64,000 bases of DNA from CAWGOF01 sp963824225. GTDB taxonomy: Bacteria > Acidobacteriota > Polarisedimenticolia > Polarisedimenticolales > Polarisedimenticolaceae. The stretch is taken from contig CAWGOF010000003.1 of the NCBI GenBank assembly GCA_963824225.1, forward strand, positions 1,364,001 through 1,428,000, given 5' to 3'. Below, piece by piece: positions 29,330 to 38,952 of this stretch (position 1 is the first letter of the stretch; each line of letters starts with the position of its first letter). A program made the position numbers and the translations under genes. The notes under the pieces are model-generated. The model did no database searches. It was not told the origin of the DNA and saw nothing but the letters and a program-made list of their open reading frames with translations.

Positions 29330-32300
29330 CGGCACGACCCGGTCTCGTCGTGGTCGTGGTGCTCGCCCTGGCGCAGCTGCCCGCGGGCGGCGGCGGTGCG
29401 CGGCGCGTCAACGGTCAAGGCTTGCCGATGACCTGGCCCTCGGGGTCGGTTCTGTATCACCCCGAAGGCGGCGGTCTCGGCGTGCTCACGTCGGCCGAGG
29501 CGATCGCGCTCCTGCGCAGCGCCTACGCTCGCTGGGACGCGATCCCGCTCGCGAACCTGACGCTGAACGATCTGGACGGCGCGCTTCCGATGGACATCGA
29601 CGCCGTCGGGATCCCGGCGACGAACCCCGCACACTGGGCGCACTACTGGCGGGTCGCCGGCGACGGTTTCTCGCCCGTGATCTTCGACGCCGACGGCTCG
29701 ATCATGGACGACATGTTCGGGATCGGGGCGCGCTTCGATCTCCTGGGCGCCGCGGCGATCGACGATCCGACCGCCACGTTCGGGATCATCCACGAAGCCA
29801 GCATCGTGATCAATGGTGCGTTCTTCGACGGGCTCGGCCTGCCGCAATCGCCGGACGATCTCCCGTCTGCGCTCGCGCTCGAGGCGGTGCTCGTGCACGA
29901 GGTGGGGCATTCGCTGAACCTCGACCACAGCGTGGTGAACCACGAGCTGGCGAACGACGGCGACCCGGACAACGACGTGTACCTGCCGACGATGTACCCG
30001 TTCACGGCGGACGACGAGGAGGCGATCGCCTCCTTGAACCCGGACGACGAGGCCGCCGTGAGCACGCTCTATCCCGCGGTCGGCTTTGCCGCGGCCACCT
30101 CGGAGATTTCGGGAAAGGTCGTCGCCGGGGGTCTCGCGTTCCAGGGCGCCGATGTCGTGGTGCGAAAGACCGGCGATCCGCTCCTGTACGCCTACTCCGG
30201 GATCTCGGGCGCACGTTTCTTTCCGTGCAACGTCGGCGGCGTCTGCTACCCGTGCGATCCGACCAGCCCCTGCGTTCCGGGCCACTTTGCTCTGGCAGGT
30301 GCGTACTCGATCCCCGGGCTCGCGCCGGGCAGCTACACCGCCTGCGTCGAGCAGATCGACCGCCGCATCTCCGTTTCGAACGGAAGCTTCGTCGGCCCCC
30401 TGGCGACACCGGCCACGATCCCGGGACCCGAGGAGTGCTACGACGTCGGCGAGAGCATCGTCGACGACCCCGACGACGTTTCGCAGCTCGTCGCCACCGC
30501 CGGAAGCGCCGTCGGCCCATTCGACATCCAGATCGACGACCTGCCGCTCGGCGATCCGTTCGAGCCGAACGACACCCGCGCCACCGCCTCCGCCTTGGCC
30601 GACCTCGCGACAGGCCGAGATACCGCGCCGGGCGTGCTTGGCCCCGGAGATCTCGATTTCTACCAGTTGTTCGTCCTGGCCGGTGACACGATCGAGGTCG
30701 ACATCGACGCGGCGGAGGTCGGCTCGAGCCTCGACGCGGTGATCGCGCTGTACGACAACCTGGGACAGCTCGAGCTGCTCTCAGACGATGCGTTCGATCC
30801 GGACTCGGGATCGCTCACGCTCGATCCGGCCCTGTCCGCCGTGGTCGGCACGTTCAAGGCGGGAACGTGGGTGCTCGCCGTGTCGTCCTATGCCGACCTC
30901 GACCTGAACGGAAGCGGCGGAACGACGACCGGCCCGTACTGGGTGCGGGTGATCGTCGACCACGACACGGACGGCGACGGCGTTCCGGACCGGAAGGATC
31001 GCTGTCCCGACGACCTGGAAAACGACTTCGACGACGACTCGGTGTGCGACGACGTGGACAATTGCACCACGGTCGCGAACCCGCAGCAGACCGACGCCGA
31101 CGCCGACGGGGACGGCGATGCGTGCGACACCTGCCTGTCGGTGACGAACCCGAGCCAGATCGATTCCGACGGTGACGGAGCGGGCGACGCATGCGACGCG
31201 TGCGCGCTCGACCCGGCCGACGACGGGGATGCGGACGGGGTCTGCGGCAACATCGACAACTGTCCGCACATGGCCAATCCCGAGCAGGGCGGTGCGACGA
31301 TCACGAACCTCGACAGCCCGCTCGTGGCCGGCGGAGGTGTCTCATCGTTCTTTGCCCTCCTGGCCGACAGCTCCCGCGTCGTCTACATCGCGGATCGGAG
31401 CACGGACACCGTGCCCGAGCTGTACAGCGTCCCGATCGGCGGAGGCACGATCACGCGACTGAACCCCGCCCTGCCCGTCGGCCGCGCGGTCACGAGCTTC
31501 AAGGTCAGCCCGGACGGCACGCGCGTCGTGTACCTGGCGGACCAGGACACGGACGAGCTGTTCGAGCTGTACAGCGTGCCGGTCGCGGGGGGAACGGCGA
31601 CGCGGCTGCTCAGCGGAGCGACCACGCCGACCTTCCTCATCACTCCCGACAGCGCGCGGGTCGTCTACTCGAACGCCGGTGGACTGTTCAGCGTCTCGAT
31701 CCTCGGCGGTGCGGCAGCCTCGCTCGGTGCGGGCACAACCACCTTCGCCGTCAGCCCGGACAGTGCACGCGTCGTCTTCCGCCTGGGGTCCGATCTGTTC
31801 AGCGTCCCGATCGGCGGCGGTTCGGCGACCCAGCTCGATGGAGTGGGGCTGACCGTTGCGCCATTCTTCCGCATCAGCCCGGACAGCACACGCGTCGTGT
31901 ACCACGCGGGCGCAGCGAGCGCGGCCGAGCTGTACAGTGTGCCGATCGCCGGCGGAGGCTCGACCAAGCTGAACGGCGCGCTCGTCTCCGGAGGCAACGT
32001 CACGCCGGCGGCGAGCCGGATCAGCCCGGACAGCACACGCGTCGTCTACATCGCCGATCAGGACGCGGACGAGGTGTTCGAGCTGTACGGCGTTCCGGTC
32101 GCGGGGGGCGCGGCGACGAAGCTCAATGGCTTCCTGGTCCCGGGCGGCGACGTCGCATCGTTCGTCATCAGCCCGGACAGCACACGCGTCGTCTACTTGG
32201 CCGACGAGATCATCGACAACGTGACCCAGGTGATCACGTTCGAGCTTTCCGGCACCGGCGGGCGGCACTTCCTCAGCTCGGTGGGTCCGGGCGAGACGGT

Positions 32301-35300
32301 CAGCGCGTTCTCCCTCAGCCCCGACGGGTCGCGCCTGGTCTATCGGGCCGACCAGGACGCGGATGAGGTATTCGAGCTATACGGCAACGGCCTCGGCGGC
32401 GGGTTCCCAACCAAGCTCAACGTGCCGCTCGCCGCCGGCCGCAGTGTGACGTCGTTCGTGATCAGCGCGGACAGCCGGACCGTCGTCTACCTCGCCGATC
32501 AGGTCGCGGATGACGTCGTCGAGGCGTTCCGGACCCCGATTACCGCGGGCGGCATCACCCGGGTCAACGGGCCGCTCGTCGCCGGCGGAGACGTGTCGTC
32601 CATCGCCGTCACGGGGGACGGGTCGAGCGTCGTGTATCTGGCCGACCAGAACGTGGACGCAGTGACGGAGATCTTCCGCAGCCTGCTCGCGGATCCGGAT
32701 GCGGACGGTGTCCCGAGCGCCTGCGATCTCTGCACGACCGCGCCAGATCCGGCACAGTCCGACATCGACCTCGACGCGGTCGGCGATGCGTGCGACAACT
32801 GCCCCGAGCTTCCCAACCCCGCGCAGCAGGACACCGAGACCGCGGCCGGACTCGATGCCGCGTGCGGAACGAGCGACGACAACGGGAACCTGTATGGCCC
32901 CGATGGGACTTGCGGCTCAGGCGACGATCGCGTGGGGGACGGCGTCGGCGACGCCTGCCCGCGCTGGATCGATACGTCCGCAGCGCTGCCCGGCGGGGCG
33001 GGCGTTCCCGGTGTCGGGGCGGCGTGGGGCGATTACGACGGCGACGGGGATCCGGACCTGTACGTCACGAGCGACGGCACCGGCAACAAGCTGTTCCGGA
33101 ACGATGGCCCGGGCATGTTCACCGACGTCACGGACGGGCCGCTGGGCGACACGTATCGCAGCCGGGCCGCAGCGTGGGGCGACTACGACGACGATGGAGA
33201 TCTCGACCTGTACGTCTTGAACACCGCTCTCGATTCGAGCGCGGACAACAAGCTGTTGCGGAACGATGGCGACGGAAGGTTCGTCGATATCCCGGGCGTC
33301 CTCCTCGACGGATCACGCAACGATTCCGGCATCGCGTGGGGCGATTACGACAACGACGGTGACCTCGACCTGTTCGTGGCCGGCGAGCCGAGCCGTCTGA
33401 TCGTCAACGCGGGCGACAACGCGTTCTTCCTGGCGACACCGCCGGCGGTCTCCCCGTCTCTGGCGGTGGCCGTCGCGGTGTTCGACTACGACGATGACAA
33501 CGACGTCGACCTCTATCTGCGGTTTTCCTCGGTCCCCCATCAGCTGCTGCGGAACGACGGTGCGATGACCTTCGTCGACGTGACGAGCGGCCCCTTGGGA
33601 ACGCCCGGCGGGGGCGACGGAGGCATCGCCGCAGGCGACTACGACAACGACGAGGATCTCGACCTCGTCGTCCTGTCCCGGACCGCCGGCGCCGCGAAGC
33701 TGCTGCGCAACGAAGGCGGAGGCACGTTCGTCGATGCGCCGGACGTCGATCTGCAGCTCACGAATCTGATCTGTCCCGCGGCCGGCGACTACGACAACGA
33801 CGGGGATCTCGATCTCTACCTGACGCGGGATCTGGCTCCGAACCGGCTGTTGCGCAACGATGGGCCAGCCGGCTTCGTCGATGGTACGAGCGGTCCGCTC
33901 GGCACCGTGGGCTCGAGTCGCGGTGCGGCCTCGGCCGACTACGACGGCAACGGGAACCTGGACCTGTATCTCGCGAGCAGCGCATCGATCCGGCGGCTGA
34001 TACAGCGCGAAGCGCCCGGCAGCCACTGGCTCCACGTCGACCTCGAAGGGACGTTCTCGAACTCGTCCGGGATCGGTGCCCGCGTGCGGGTCCTGGTGAC
34101 CGATCTCGGGGTTCAGATCCGCGAGATCGGCGCGGGCACGGGCTGCCTGGCCCAGGACTCGCTGACCGCTGAATTCGGGCTCGGCTCGGCCACCTCGGTC
34201 GATTCCCTCGAGGTCCGCTGGCCGTCGGGGATCGTGCAGACGTTCGGCGAGATCGCCGCCGACCAGCGCATCACGATCATCGAGCAGGGCGTGGTTCCCG
34301 AGAACGTGCCGCCCGTGGTCCTGGGGGTGCTCCCCGCAACCGGGAGCGTCGACGTCGCGCTGTCGACCGAGGTCGTCTTCTCGCTGAGCGAGCCGGTCGA
34401 TCCCGCGACCGCGACGGGCGAGGCGATCTCGGTCTCCCGCAACGGCGCCAAGGTGCTCGGTCAGATCTCCGTGTCGACGGATGGCCGGCTCGTGGTGTTC
34501 GATCCGGTGACCGCCCTGCAGCCCGACTCCGACTACCTGGTCGAGGTGAACGGATCGCTCGAGGATCCCGCGGGCAACGGCACGGTGCCGTTCACCTCGA
34601 CCTTCGATACGACGACCAACGCGGGATCGGGCACGATCGGGATCGACCAGCTGGGCAACGCGGAGAGCGGCGCCATCCTTCCGGGCACGGGCGCCAACGA
34701 TCACTCGGGGTTCGCCATCGCTGCCGCGGGAGACGTGAACGCCGATGGCCTGGCCGACATCCTGATCGGGGCGCCGAACGCGGACGTGGGCTCCGCTACC
34801 GACGCAGGAAAAGTCACGCTGGTCTTCGGGACCCCGGCGCTCCAGTCGGGAAGCGGGGCCGTGGAATCGATCGACTATCTCGGGGAGGGACCGTTCGCGC
34901 TCGCGGGCAGCTCGGTCGCCCGCGCAGGAGACGTCAACGCCGACGGACGGGACGACTTCCTGATCGGCGCTCCCGCCGCCGGAAAGGTCTACCTTGTGTT
35001 CGGCGATCCGGGGCTCGACGACCTGACGACACCGCAGGACCTGTCCCAGCTCGCCACGTGCAGCGCGCCGACCCTGTGCGGCGTGGTGTTCAACGGCGAG
35101 GCGAATGGCGACGACGCGGGCGCCGCGATCGCGCGCGCGGGCGACATCAACCACGACGGGCGCACCGACCTTCTGATCGCCGCACCCGGGGCGAGCCCCG
35201 GTGGCCGCACGGGTGCCGGGAAGGTGTACCTCGTCTACGGTGGACCGACGCTCGGACCGGGGGTCGTCGCGCTGTCGAGCGTCGGCGTGAGCCGGCCGGG

Positions 35301-36534
35301 TCTCGTGTTCCACGGGGAGAGCGCGGGCGATCGTGCCGGCGAGTCGGTGTCGAGCTGGGAGGATTTCACCTTTGACATGATCGACGATCTGATCCTCGGC
35401 GCCCCGGGTGGCGACGTGACCGGCGAGTTCGGCGAGCTCGTCCCGGACGCGGGCTACGTGTACGCGATCCACGGTGGGACGGCGAACCTGGTGCCCGAGC
35501 CGACGTCCCCGGCCACGATCGAGCTGACCCGCGTGGCGAATGGGCAGCCGGACGAGGTCGCCGGTGTCGTGTTCCTCGGAACCGAGCCCGGCGGGGAGAT
35601 CGGTCGCGCGGTGACCGGCGAAGCCGACGTCGACGGGGATGGCGAGGTCGACATCATCATCGGAGCGAACCAGGAAGCGTGGGTCGTGCCCGGCGACGAT
35701 CCGAAGGGAGAGTTGACTTCCTCACCGGTAAAGAAGGATCCGGTGGTCGCGCCCGGATTGACGCGCATCCTCGACGGAGGAGATGCGATCCAGCGCTTCG
35801 GAGCCACGTTCTACTCGGCAGGCCCCGTAGCGGGAGGCGTGGCGGTAGCGGCGGCGGGGGACGTCAATCACGACGGGGTCGACGACTTCGTGCTCGGGAC
35901 CGGGGACGCCGATCTCCCCGGCAAGCCGGGCGCCGGAAAGGCCCACGTCGTGTACGGTAGCCGTGTTCCTGGCGCTCGAGAGACGCAGCTCTCGGACATC
36001 GGCGGGACGGTGCCCGGCCTGACGATCCTCGGGTTCGAGGCCGGAGACCATGCCGGGCGCTCGGTGGGCGGCGGCTTCGACGTCAACGCGGACGGCATCG
36101 CCGATGCGCTCATCGGCGCCCCGTTCGCCGACGCGCTGGCGACGACGCCGATCGATGCCGGCGAGACCTACGTGATCTCACCGGTTCAGCCTGAGGAGGT
36201 CACGCTCCTGAGGCTGAACCGCGCGACCCGGGGCGGGGTGACGACGCTTGAGTGGACGGTGACCCATCGAGCGCTGAGCTACAACGTGTATCGCGGCACG
36301 CTATCCACGTTGAGGCTCGCCGGGGCGGTCCACACGTCGGACGCGATCCAGCTGGTCTGTGGATCGACGACCGACGCGGACTCCGACGGCTTGCCCGACA
36401 CGACCGACTCCCAATCCCCTCCCCCGAACGACGGCTTCTACTACCTCGTCACCGGAACGAACCTCGAAGGAGAGGGACCGCTCGGGCCGCCCGGCGCGAT
36501 GCCGCCGCGGATCCACGACGGGCAGTGTCCGTAA
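29326..36534 (+). CDS. Giant exported matrixin metallopeptidase with PPC, TSP3, propeller, FG-GAP, UnbV and Ig-like domains
   Basis: A 2402-aa exported protein. Signal peptide (1-28); matrixin-like zinc peptidase (about 30-245) with HEVGHSLNLDH, zinc ligands His191, His195, His201; CarboxypepD-regulatory-like domain with Cys (about 258-345); prepeptidase C-terminal domain (405-545, FEPNDTRATAS); thrombospondin type-3 Ca2+ repeats (545-655 and 1122-1212, DTDGDGVPDRKDRCP); a ten-unit TolB-like propeller (658-1122); VCBS/FG-GAP repeats (1218-1560); UnbV domain (1578-1655); Big_5 Ig-like domain (1658-1765); integrin-alpha-like FG-GAP repeats (1785-2282); Fn3-like end. No membrane anchor or sorting signal is seen. 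GTG start overlaps the small partner gene. Likely a secreted or surface Ca2+-dependent peptidase or adhesin; target unknown. Confidence 0.88.
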   Translation: MTARPGLVVVVVLALAQLPAGGGGARRVNGQGLPMTWPSGSVLYHPEGGGLGVLTSAEAIALLRSAYARWDAIPLANLTLNDLDGALPMDIDAVGIPATNPAHWAHYWRVAGDGFSPVIFDADGSIMDDMFGIGARFDLLGAAAIDDPTATFGIIHEASIVINGAFFDGLGLPQSPDDLPSALALEAVLVHEVGHSLNLDHSVVNHELANDGDPDNDVYLPTMYPFTADDEEAIASLNPDDEAAVSTLYPAVGFAAATSEISGKVVAGGLAFQGADVVVRKTGDPLLYAYSGISGARFFPCNVGGVCYPCDPTSPCVPGHFALAGAYSIPGLAPGSYTACVEQIDRRISVSNGSFVGPLATPATIPGPEECYDVGESIVDDPDDVSQLVATAGSAVGPFDIQIDDLPLGDPFEPNDTRATASALADLATGRDTAPGVLGPGDLDFYQLFVLAGDTIEVDIDAAEVGSSLDAVIALYDNLGQLELLSDDAFDPDSGSLTLDPALSAVVGTFKAGTWVLAVSSYADLDLNGSGGTTTGPYWVRVIVDHDTDGDGVPDRKDRCPDDLENDFDDDSVCDDVDNCTTVANPQQTDADADGDGDACDTCLSVTNPSQIDSDGDGAGDACDACALDPADDGDADGVCGNIDNCPHMANPEQGGATITNLDSPLVAGGGVSSFFALLADSSRVVYIADRSTDTVPELYSVPIGGGTITRLNPALPVGRAVTSFKVSPDGTRVVYLADQDTDELFELYSVPVAGGTATRLLSGATTPTFLITPDSARVVYSNAGGLFSVSILGGAAASLGAGTTTFAVSPDSARVVFRLGSDLFSVPIGGGSATQLDGVGLTVAPFFRISPDSTRVVYHAGAASAAELYSVPIAGGGSTKLNGALVSGGNVTPAASRISPDSTRVVYIADQDADEVFELYGVPVAGGAATKLNGFLVPGGDVASFVISPDSTRVVYLADEIIDNVTQVITFELSGTGGRHFLSSVGPGETVSAFSLSPDGSRLVYRADQDADEVFELYGNGLGGGFPTKLNVPLAAGRSVTSFVISADSRTVVYLADQVADDVVEAFRTPITAGGITRVNGPLVAGGDVSSIAVTGDGSSVVYLADQNVDAVTEIFRSLLADPDADGVPSACDLCTTAPDPAQSDIDLDAVGDACDNCPELPNPAQQDTETAAGLDAACGTSDDNGNLYGPDGTCGSGDDRVGDGVGDACPRWIDTSAALPGGAGVPGVGAAWGDYDGDGDPDLYVTSDGTGNKLFRNDGPGMFTDVTDGPLGDTYRSRAAAWGDYDDDGDLDLYVLNTALDSSADNKLLRNDGDGRFVDIPGVLLDGSRNDSGIAWGDYDNDGDLDLFVAGEPSRLIVNAGDNAFFLATPPAVSPSLAVAVAVFDYDDDNDVDLYLRFSSVPHQLLRNDGAMTFVDVTSGPLGTPGGGDGGIAAGDYDNDEDLDLVVLSRTAGAAKLLRNEGGGTFVDAPDVDLQLTNLICPAAGDYDNDGDLDLYLTRDLAPNRLLRNDGPAGFVDGTSGPLGTVGSSRGAASADYDGNGNLDLYLASSASIRRLIQREAPGSHWLHVDLEGTFSNSSGIGARVRVLVTDLGVQIREIGAGTGCLAQDSLTAEFGLGSATSVDSLEVRWPSGIVQTFGEIAADQRITIIEQGVVPENVPPVVLGVLPATGSVDVALSTEVVFSLSEPVDPATATGEAISVSRNGAKVLGQISVSTDGRLVVFDPVTALQPDSDYLVEVNGSLEDPAGNGTVPFTSTFDTTTNAGSGTIGIDQLGNAESGAILPGTGANDHSGFAIAAAGDVNADGLADILIGAPNADVGSATDAGKVTLVFGTPALQSGSGAVESIDYLGEGPFALAGSSVARAGDVNADGRDDFLIGAPAAGKVYLVFGDPGLDDLTTPQDLSQLATCSAPTLCGVVFNGEANGDDAGAAIARAGDINHDGRTDLLIAAPGASPGGRTGAGKVYLVYGGPTLGPGVVALSSVGVSRPGLVFHGESAGDRAGESVSSWEDFTFDMIDDLILGAPGGDVTGEFGELVPDAGYVYAIHGGTANLVPEPTSPATIELTRVANGQPDEVAGVVFLGTEPGGEIGRAVTGEADVDGDGEVDIIIGANQEAWVVPGDDPKGELTSSPVKKDPVVAPGLTRILDGGDAIQRFGATFYSAGPVAGGVAVAAAGDVNHDGVDDFVLGTGDADLPGKPGAGKAHVVYGSRVPGARETQLSDIGGTVPGLTILGFEAGDHAGRSVGGGFDVNADGIADALIGAPFADALATTPIDAGETYVISPVQPEEVTLLRLNRATRGGVTTLEWTVTHRALSYNVYRGTLSTLRLAGAVHTSDAIQLVCGSTTDADSDGLPDTTDSQSPPPNDGFYYLVTGTNLEGEGPLGPPGAMPPRIHDGQCP
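31309..32690 (+). repeat. Ten tandem propeller units, partly near-identical in DNA
   Basis: Within the giant gene, ten units of about 36-45 codons each carry a core like SPDSTRVVYLADQ followed by a strand such as ELYSVPIAGG. Three copies (near 31873, 32020 and 32168) share the exact stretch agcccggacagcacacgcg, so part of the array expanded recently. Copy number may differ between strains and is a place where assemblies collapse. Confidence 0.8.
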
Positions 36535-38918
36535 GCTGCACGACCTGCGGAACCCCGCTCCCCGAAGGCGGGGGACCGTGTCCCACGTGTCAGCGCACCG
36601 CGACCCTCAGCCTCTCGGTCGCCGCACCGCTCCTCGGTATTCCGCGGGAGATCGCCGGGTACCGGATCGTGCGCCAGATCGGTATCGGCGGCATGGGGAC
36701 GGTGTTCGAGGCCCACGAGGAGAAGATGAACCGGCGGGTCGCGTTGAAGGTGCTGTCGAGGCACAGGCGATTGTCGGAGAAGGGCGAGGACCGGTTCGCG
36801 AGGGAGGCGTGGATCGGCGGCCGGCTCAGCCATCCGAACCTGATCAAGGTCTACGAGCGCGGCGAGTTCGAGGACCTCCTGTTCTACTCGATGGAGCTCG
36901 TCGACGGGGGCTCGCTCGGCGACGTGGTCGAGAACCTGAAACGCTGGGGCAAGGACGAGCGCTGGGGGCTCGAGTTCGGTACCCGCCGGTACGTCGAGTG
37001 GGCGATCACGCAGGTCGTGTCGGCGGCGCGAGGCCTGCACTACGCGCACCAGCAAGGCGTGGTGCACCGCGACGTCAAGCCGATGAACATCCTCCTGCAT
37101 CGCGATCCTCTGGTGGTCAAGATCGTCGACTTCGGCGTGGCCGTCGACTCCGAGGCGACGCGGCTGACCACCGTGGGCAAGCTCATGGGGACCGTGGCGT
37201 ACATGGCCCCGGAGCAGATCGTCGGTCGCCCCGGAGACATCGATGCTCGGACCGACGTGTACGCCCTCGGTGTGACGCTGTTCGAGCTCTTGACGCTCGA
37301 GCTTCCGTTCTCCGGAGACACGCAGCAGGTCTACATGAACGCCGTTTTGAGCTCCGAGGCCCGACGCCCGAGCAAGCTCAACGAGCGCGTGAGCCGCGAC
37401 CTCGAGGTCGTGCTCGAGAAGGCGCTCGAGAAGCAGGTCGGCGACCGCTACGCGTCCGCGGCCGAGCTCGCCGACGACCTGGAGAACGTCCTGCACTTCC
37501 GTCCGATCGTCGCGCGTCCGCTCAAGCTCCCGTCCCGCGCGCTGCGCTGGATGAGGCGCCGACCGATCCATGCATCGCTCCTGGCCGTACTTGCGATCGG
37601 CCTGCCGACGATCGCCGTGTTGGCTATCCGCGCCCTGCAGCACCAGCAGTTGGTCGAGGAGATCGAGCTGGATCGGCTGCGTCAGACGGCGCGGAGTCTG
37701 TCCCATGAGGGACGGAATGCCGAGATGCTCGTTCCGCTCGACGAGATCCTGCGCCGCGCGCCGGATGATTCGCGCTCGCTCCTCGAGCGGACGCTGGCGC
37801 ACGACAGGCTCGCGGCGGTCGAGAGCGATCCGCGCCGCCGTGCCGAGCTTCACGATCTAGCCGTCTCCGACGCGACGCGGCTAGTCGAGCTCGTACCGCG
37901 TGCGTCGTGGCCGTTTCGCGTCCGGGCTTTCGTTTTGACCAACAGCGGCCGGGGCGCGGAGGCCGCTCGTGACGAGCGCGAAGCCGCGGCCTGGGCCGCA
38001 TCGACGCCCGATCCGATCGAGCTGACGATCGATGGCACCCTGGCGTTCTTGCGCGACGAACCGGCGCGCGCGATCGAGCTGTTCTCCGCCGTGCTGCGCG
38101 ACACGCCGGGCGCGGTGGATACGCGGTTTTCGCGGGCCCGGGCGTACGAAGAGCTCGGAGACTCGGCCAAGGCCCGGACCGACTATGAGGTGCTGGCGGC
38201 GATGCGACCGGACGACTTCCCGATCCTGCACAACCTGGGTCGCCTGCTGACCCGTGCGGGCCAGCTGGAAGAAGGTTCGGTTCATCTGATTCGCGCGCGC
38301 ACGCTCGACCCCCAGGATGCACGAATCCACGCCACGCTGGCCGACAACCTGATCCGGCAGGCCCAGGCCAAGACCGCGGCGGGCGACGCGGCCGGGGCGC
38401 TCCGCGATCTCGAGGAGGCCGAAGCGTCCGCACGGCGGAGCATCGAGCTCGATCCCAACCAACCCTCGGCCCGGGTGAACCTCGGCGTGATCCTCGTGGC
38501 CCGAGCGCGGCTCGCGGGAGGATCGGATCGCGCACCGTTCGACGAAGCGATCGCCCAGTACGAGCGCGTCATCGCGCTCCACGAGATCGGAGGCCGCCGC
38601 AACCAGGAAGCGTTCACGTCGGCGCTGCTCAACCAGTGCGACGCGCTGATCGAGCTACGCGATCTCGGCCGCGCGCTCCGCACGTGTCAGCGTATCGCGG
38701 AGCTCGTGCCCGTAAACCCGAACAATCACTACAACCTGGCCGGCGTCTACGCGCTGCTCGGGCGCACGGACGACGCGCTCGTCGAGCTCGAGCGGGACTT
38801 CGAAGCCGGCGACCGCGACCACGCGTACCTGTCGGCCGACGAATGGTTCGTCTCGTTGCGACGCGATCCGCGGTTCGTCACGCTGCTCGACCGGATGAAG
38901 CGCGAGCCTGCGCCCTAG
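36525..38918 (+). CDS. Zinc-ribbon Ser/Thr protein kinase with membrane helix and TPR
   Basis: A 797-aa Hanks-type kinase. It begins with a zinc ribbon (CTTCGTPLPEGGGPCPTC), then a kinase domain (about 45-325) with P-loop IGIGGMGTV, Lys in RVALKVL, catalytic HRDVKPMNIL (Asp183), and DFGVAV; all residues for activity are there. One membrane helix (about 348-372) follows, and the rest is TPR units (LHNLGRLLTRAGQ, NNHYNLAGVYALLG). This architecture is common in Acidobacteria, Planctomycetes and Myxobacteria. GTG start overlaps the end of the giant gene by ten bases. The sigma-54 activator and an HATPase protein follow, suggesting a signalling set. Confidence 0.92.
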   Translation: MSVSCTTCGTPLPEGGGPCPTCQRTATLSLSVAAPLLGIPREIAGYRIVRQIGIGGMGTVFEAHEEKMNRRVALKVLSRHRRLSEKGEDRFAREAWIGGRLSHPNLIKVYERGEFEDLLFYSMELVDGGSLGDVVENLKRWGKDERWGLEFGTRRYVEWAITQVVSAARGLHYAHQQGVVHRDVKPMNILLHRDPLVVKIVDFGVAVDSEATRLTTVGKLMGTVAYMAPEQIVGRPGDIDARTDVYALGVTLFELLTLELPFSGDTQQVYMNAVLSSEARRPSKLNERVSRDLEVVLEKALEKQVGDRYASAAELADDLENVLHFRPIVARPLKLPSRALRWMRRRPIHASLLAVLAIGLPTIAVLAIRALQHQQLVEEIELDRLRQTARSLSHEGRNAEMLVPLDEILRRAPDDSRSLLERTLAHDRLAAVESDPRRRAELHDLAVSDATRLVELVPRASWPFRVRAFVLTNSGRGAEAARDEREAAAWAASTPDPIELTIDGTLAFLRDEPARAIELFSAVLRDTPGAVDTRFSRARAYEELGDSAKARTDYEVLAAMRPDDFPILHNLGRLLTRAGQLEEGSVHLIRARTLDPQDARIHATLADNLIRQAQAKTAAGDAAGALRDLEEAEASARRSIELDPNQPSARVNLGVILVARARLAGGSDRAPFDEAIAQYERVIALHEIGGRRNQEAFTSALLNQCDALIELRDLGRALRTCQRIAELVPVNPNNHYNLAGVYALLGRTDDALVELERDFEAGDRDHAYLSADEWFVSLRRDPRFVTLLDRMKREPAP

Positions 38919-38952
38919 CCGGTTTCGGGTCGGGTGGTAGACTGCCGCCGCC

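Noticed and set aside
30960..32960. Repetitive DNA considered as a CRISPR or mobile repeat
   Set aside because: Repeats are in frame with protein units (TSP3 and propeller), vary in length, and have no spacers.
33313..35472. 719-codon minus-strand frame within the giant matrixin gene
   Set aside because: Shadow frame; the plus strand carries all recognised domains.
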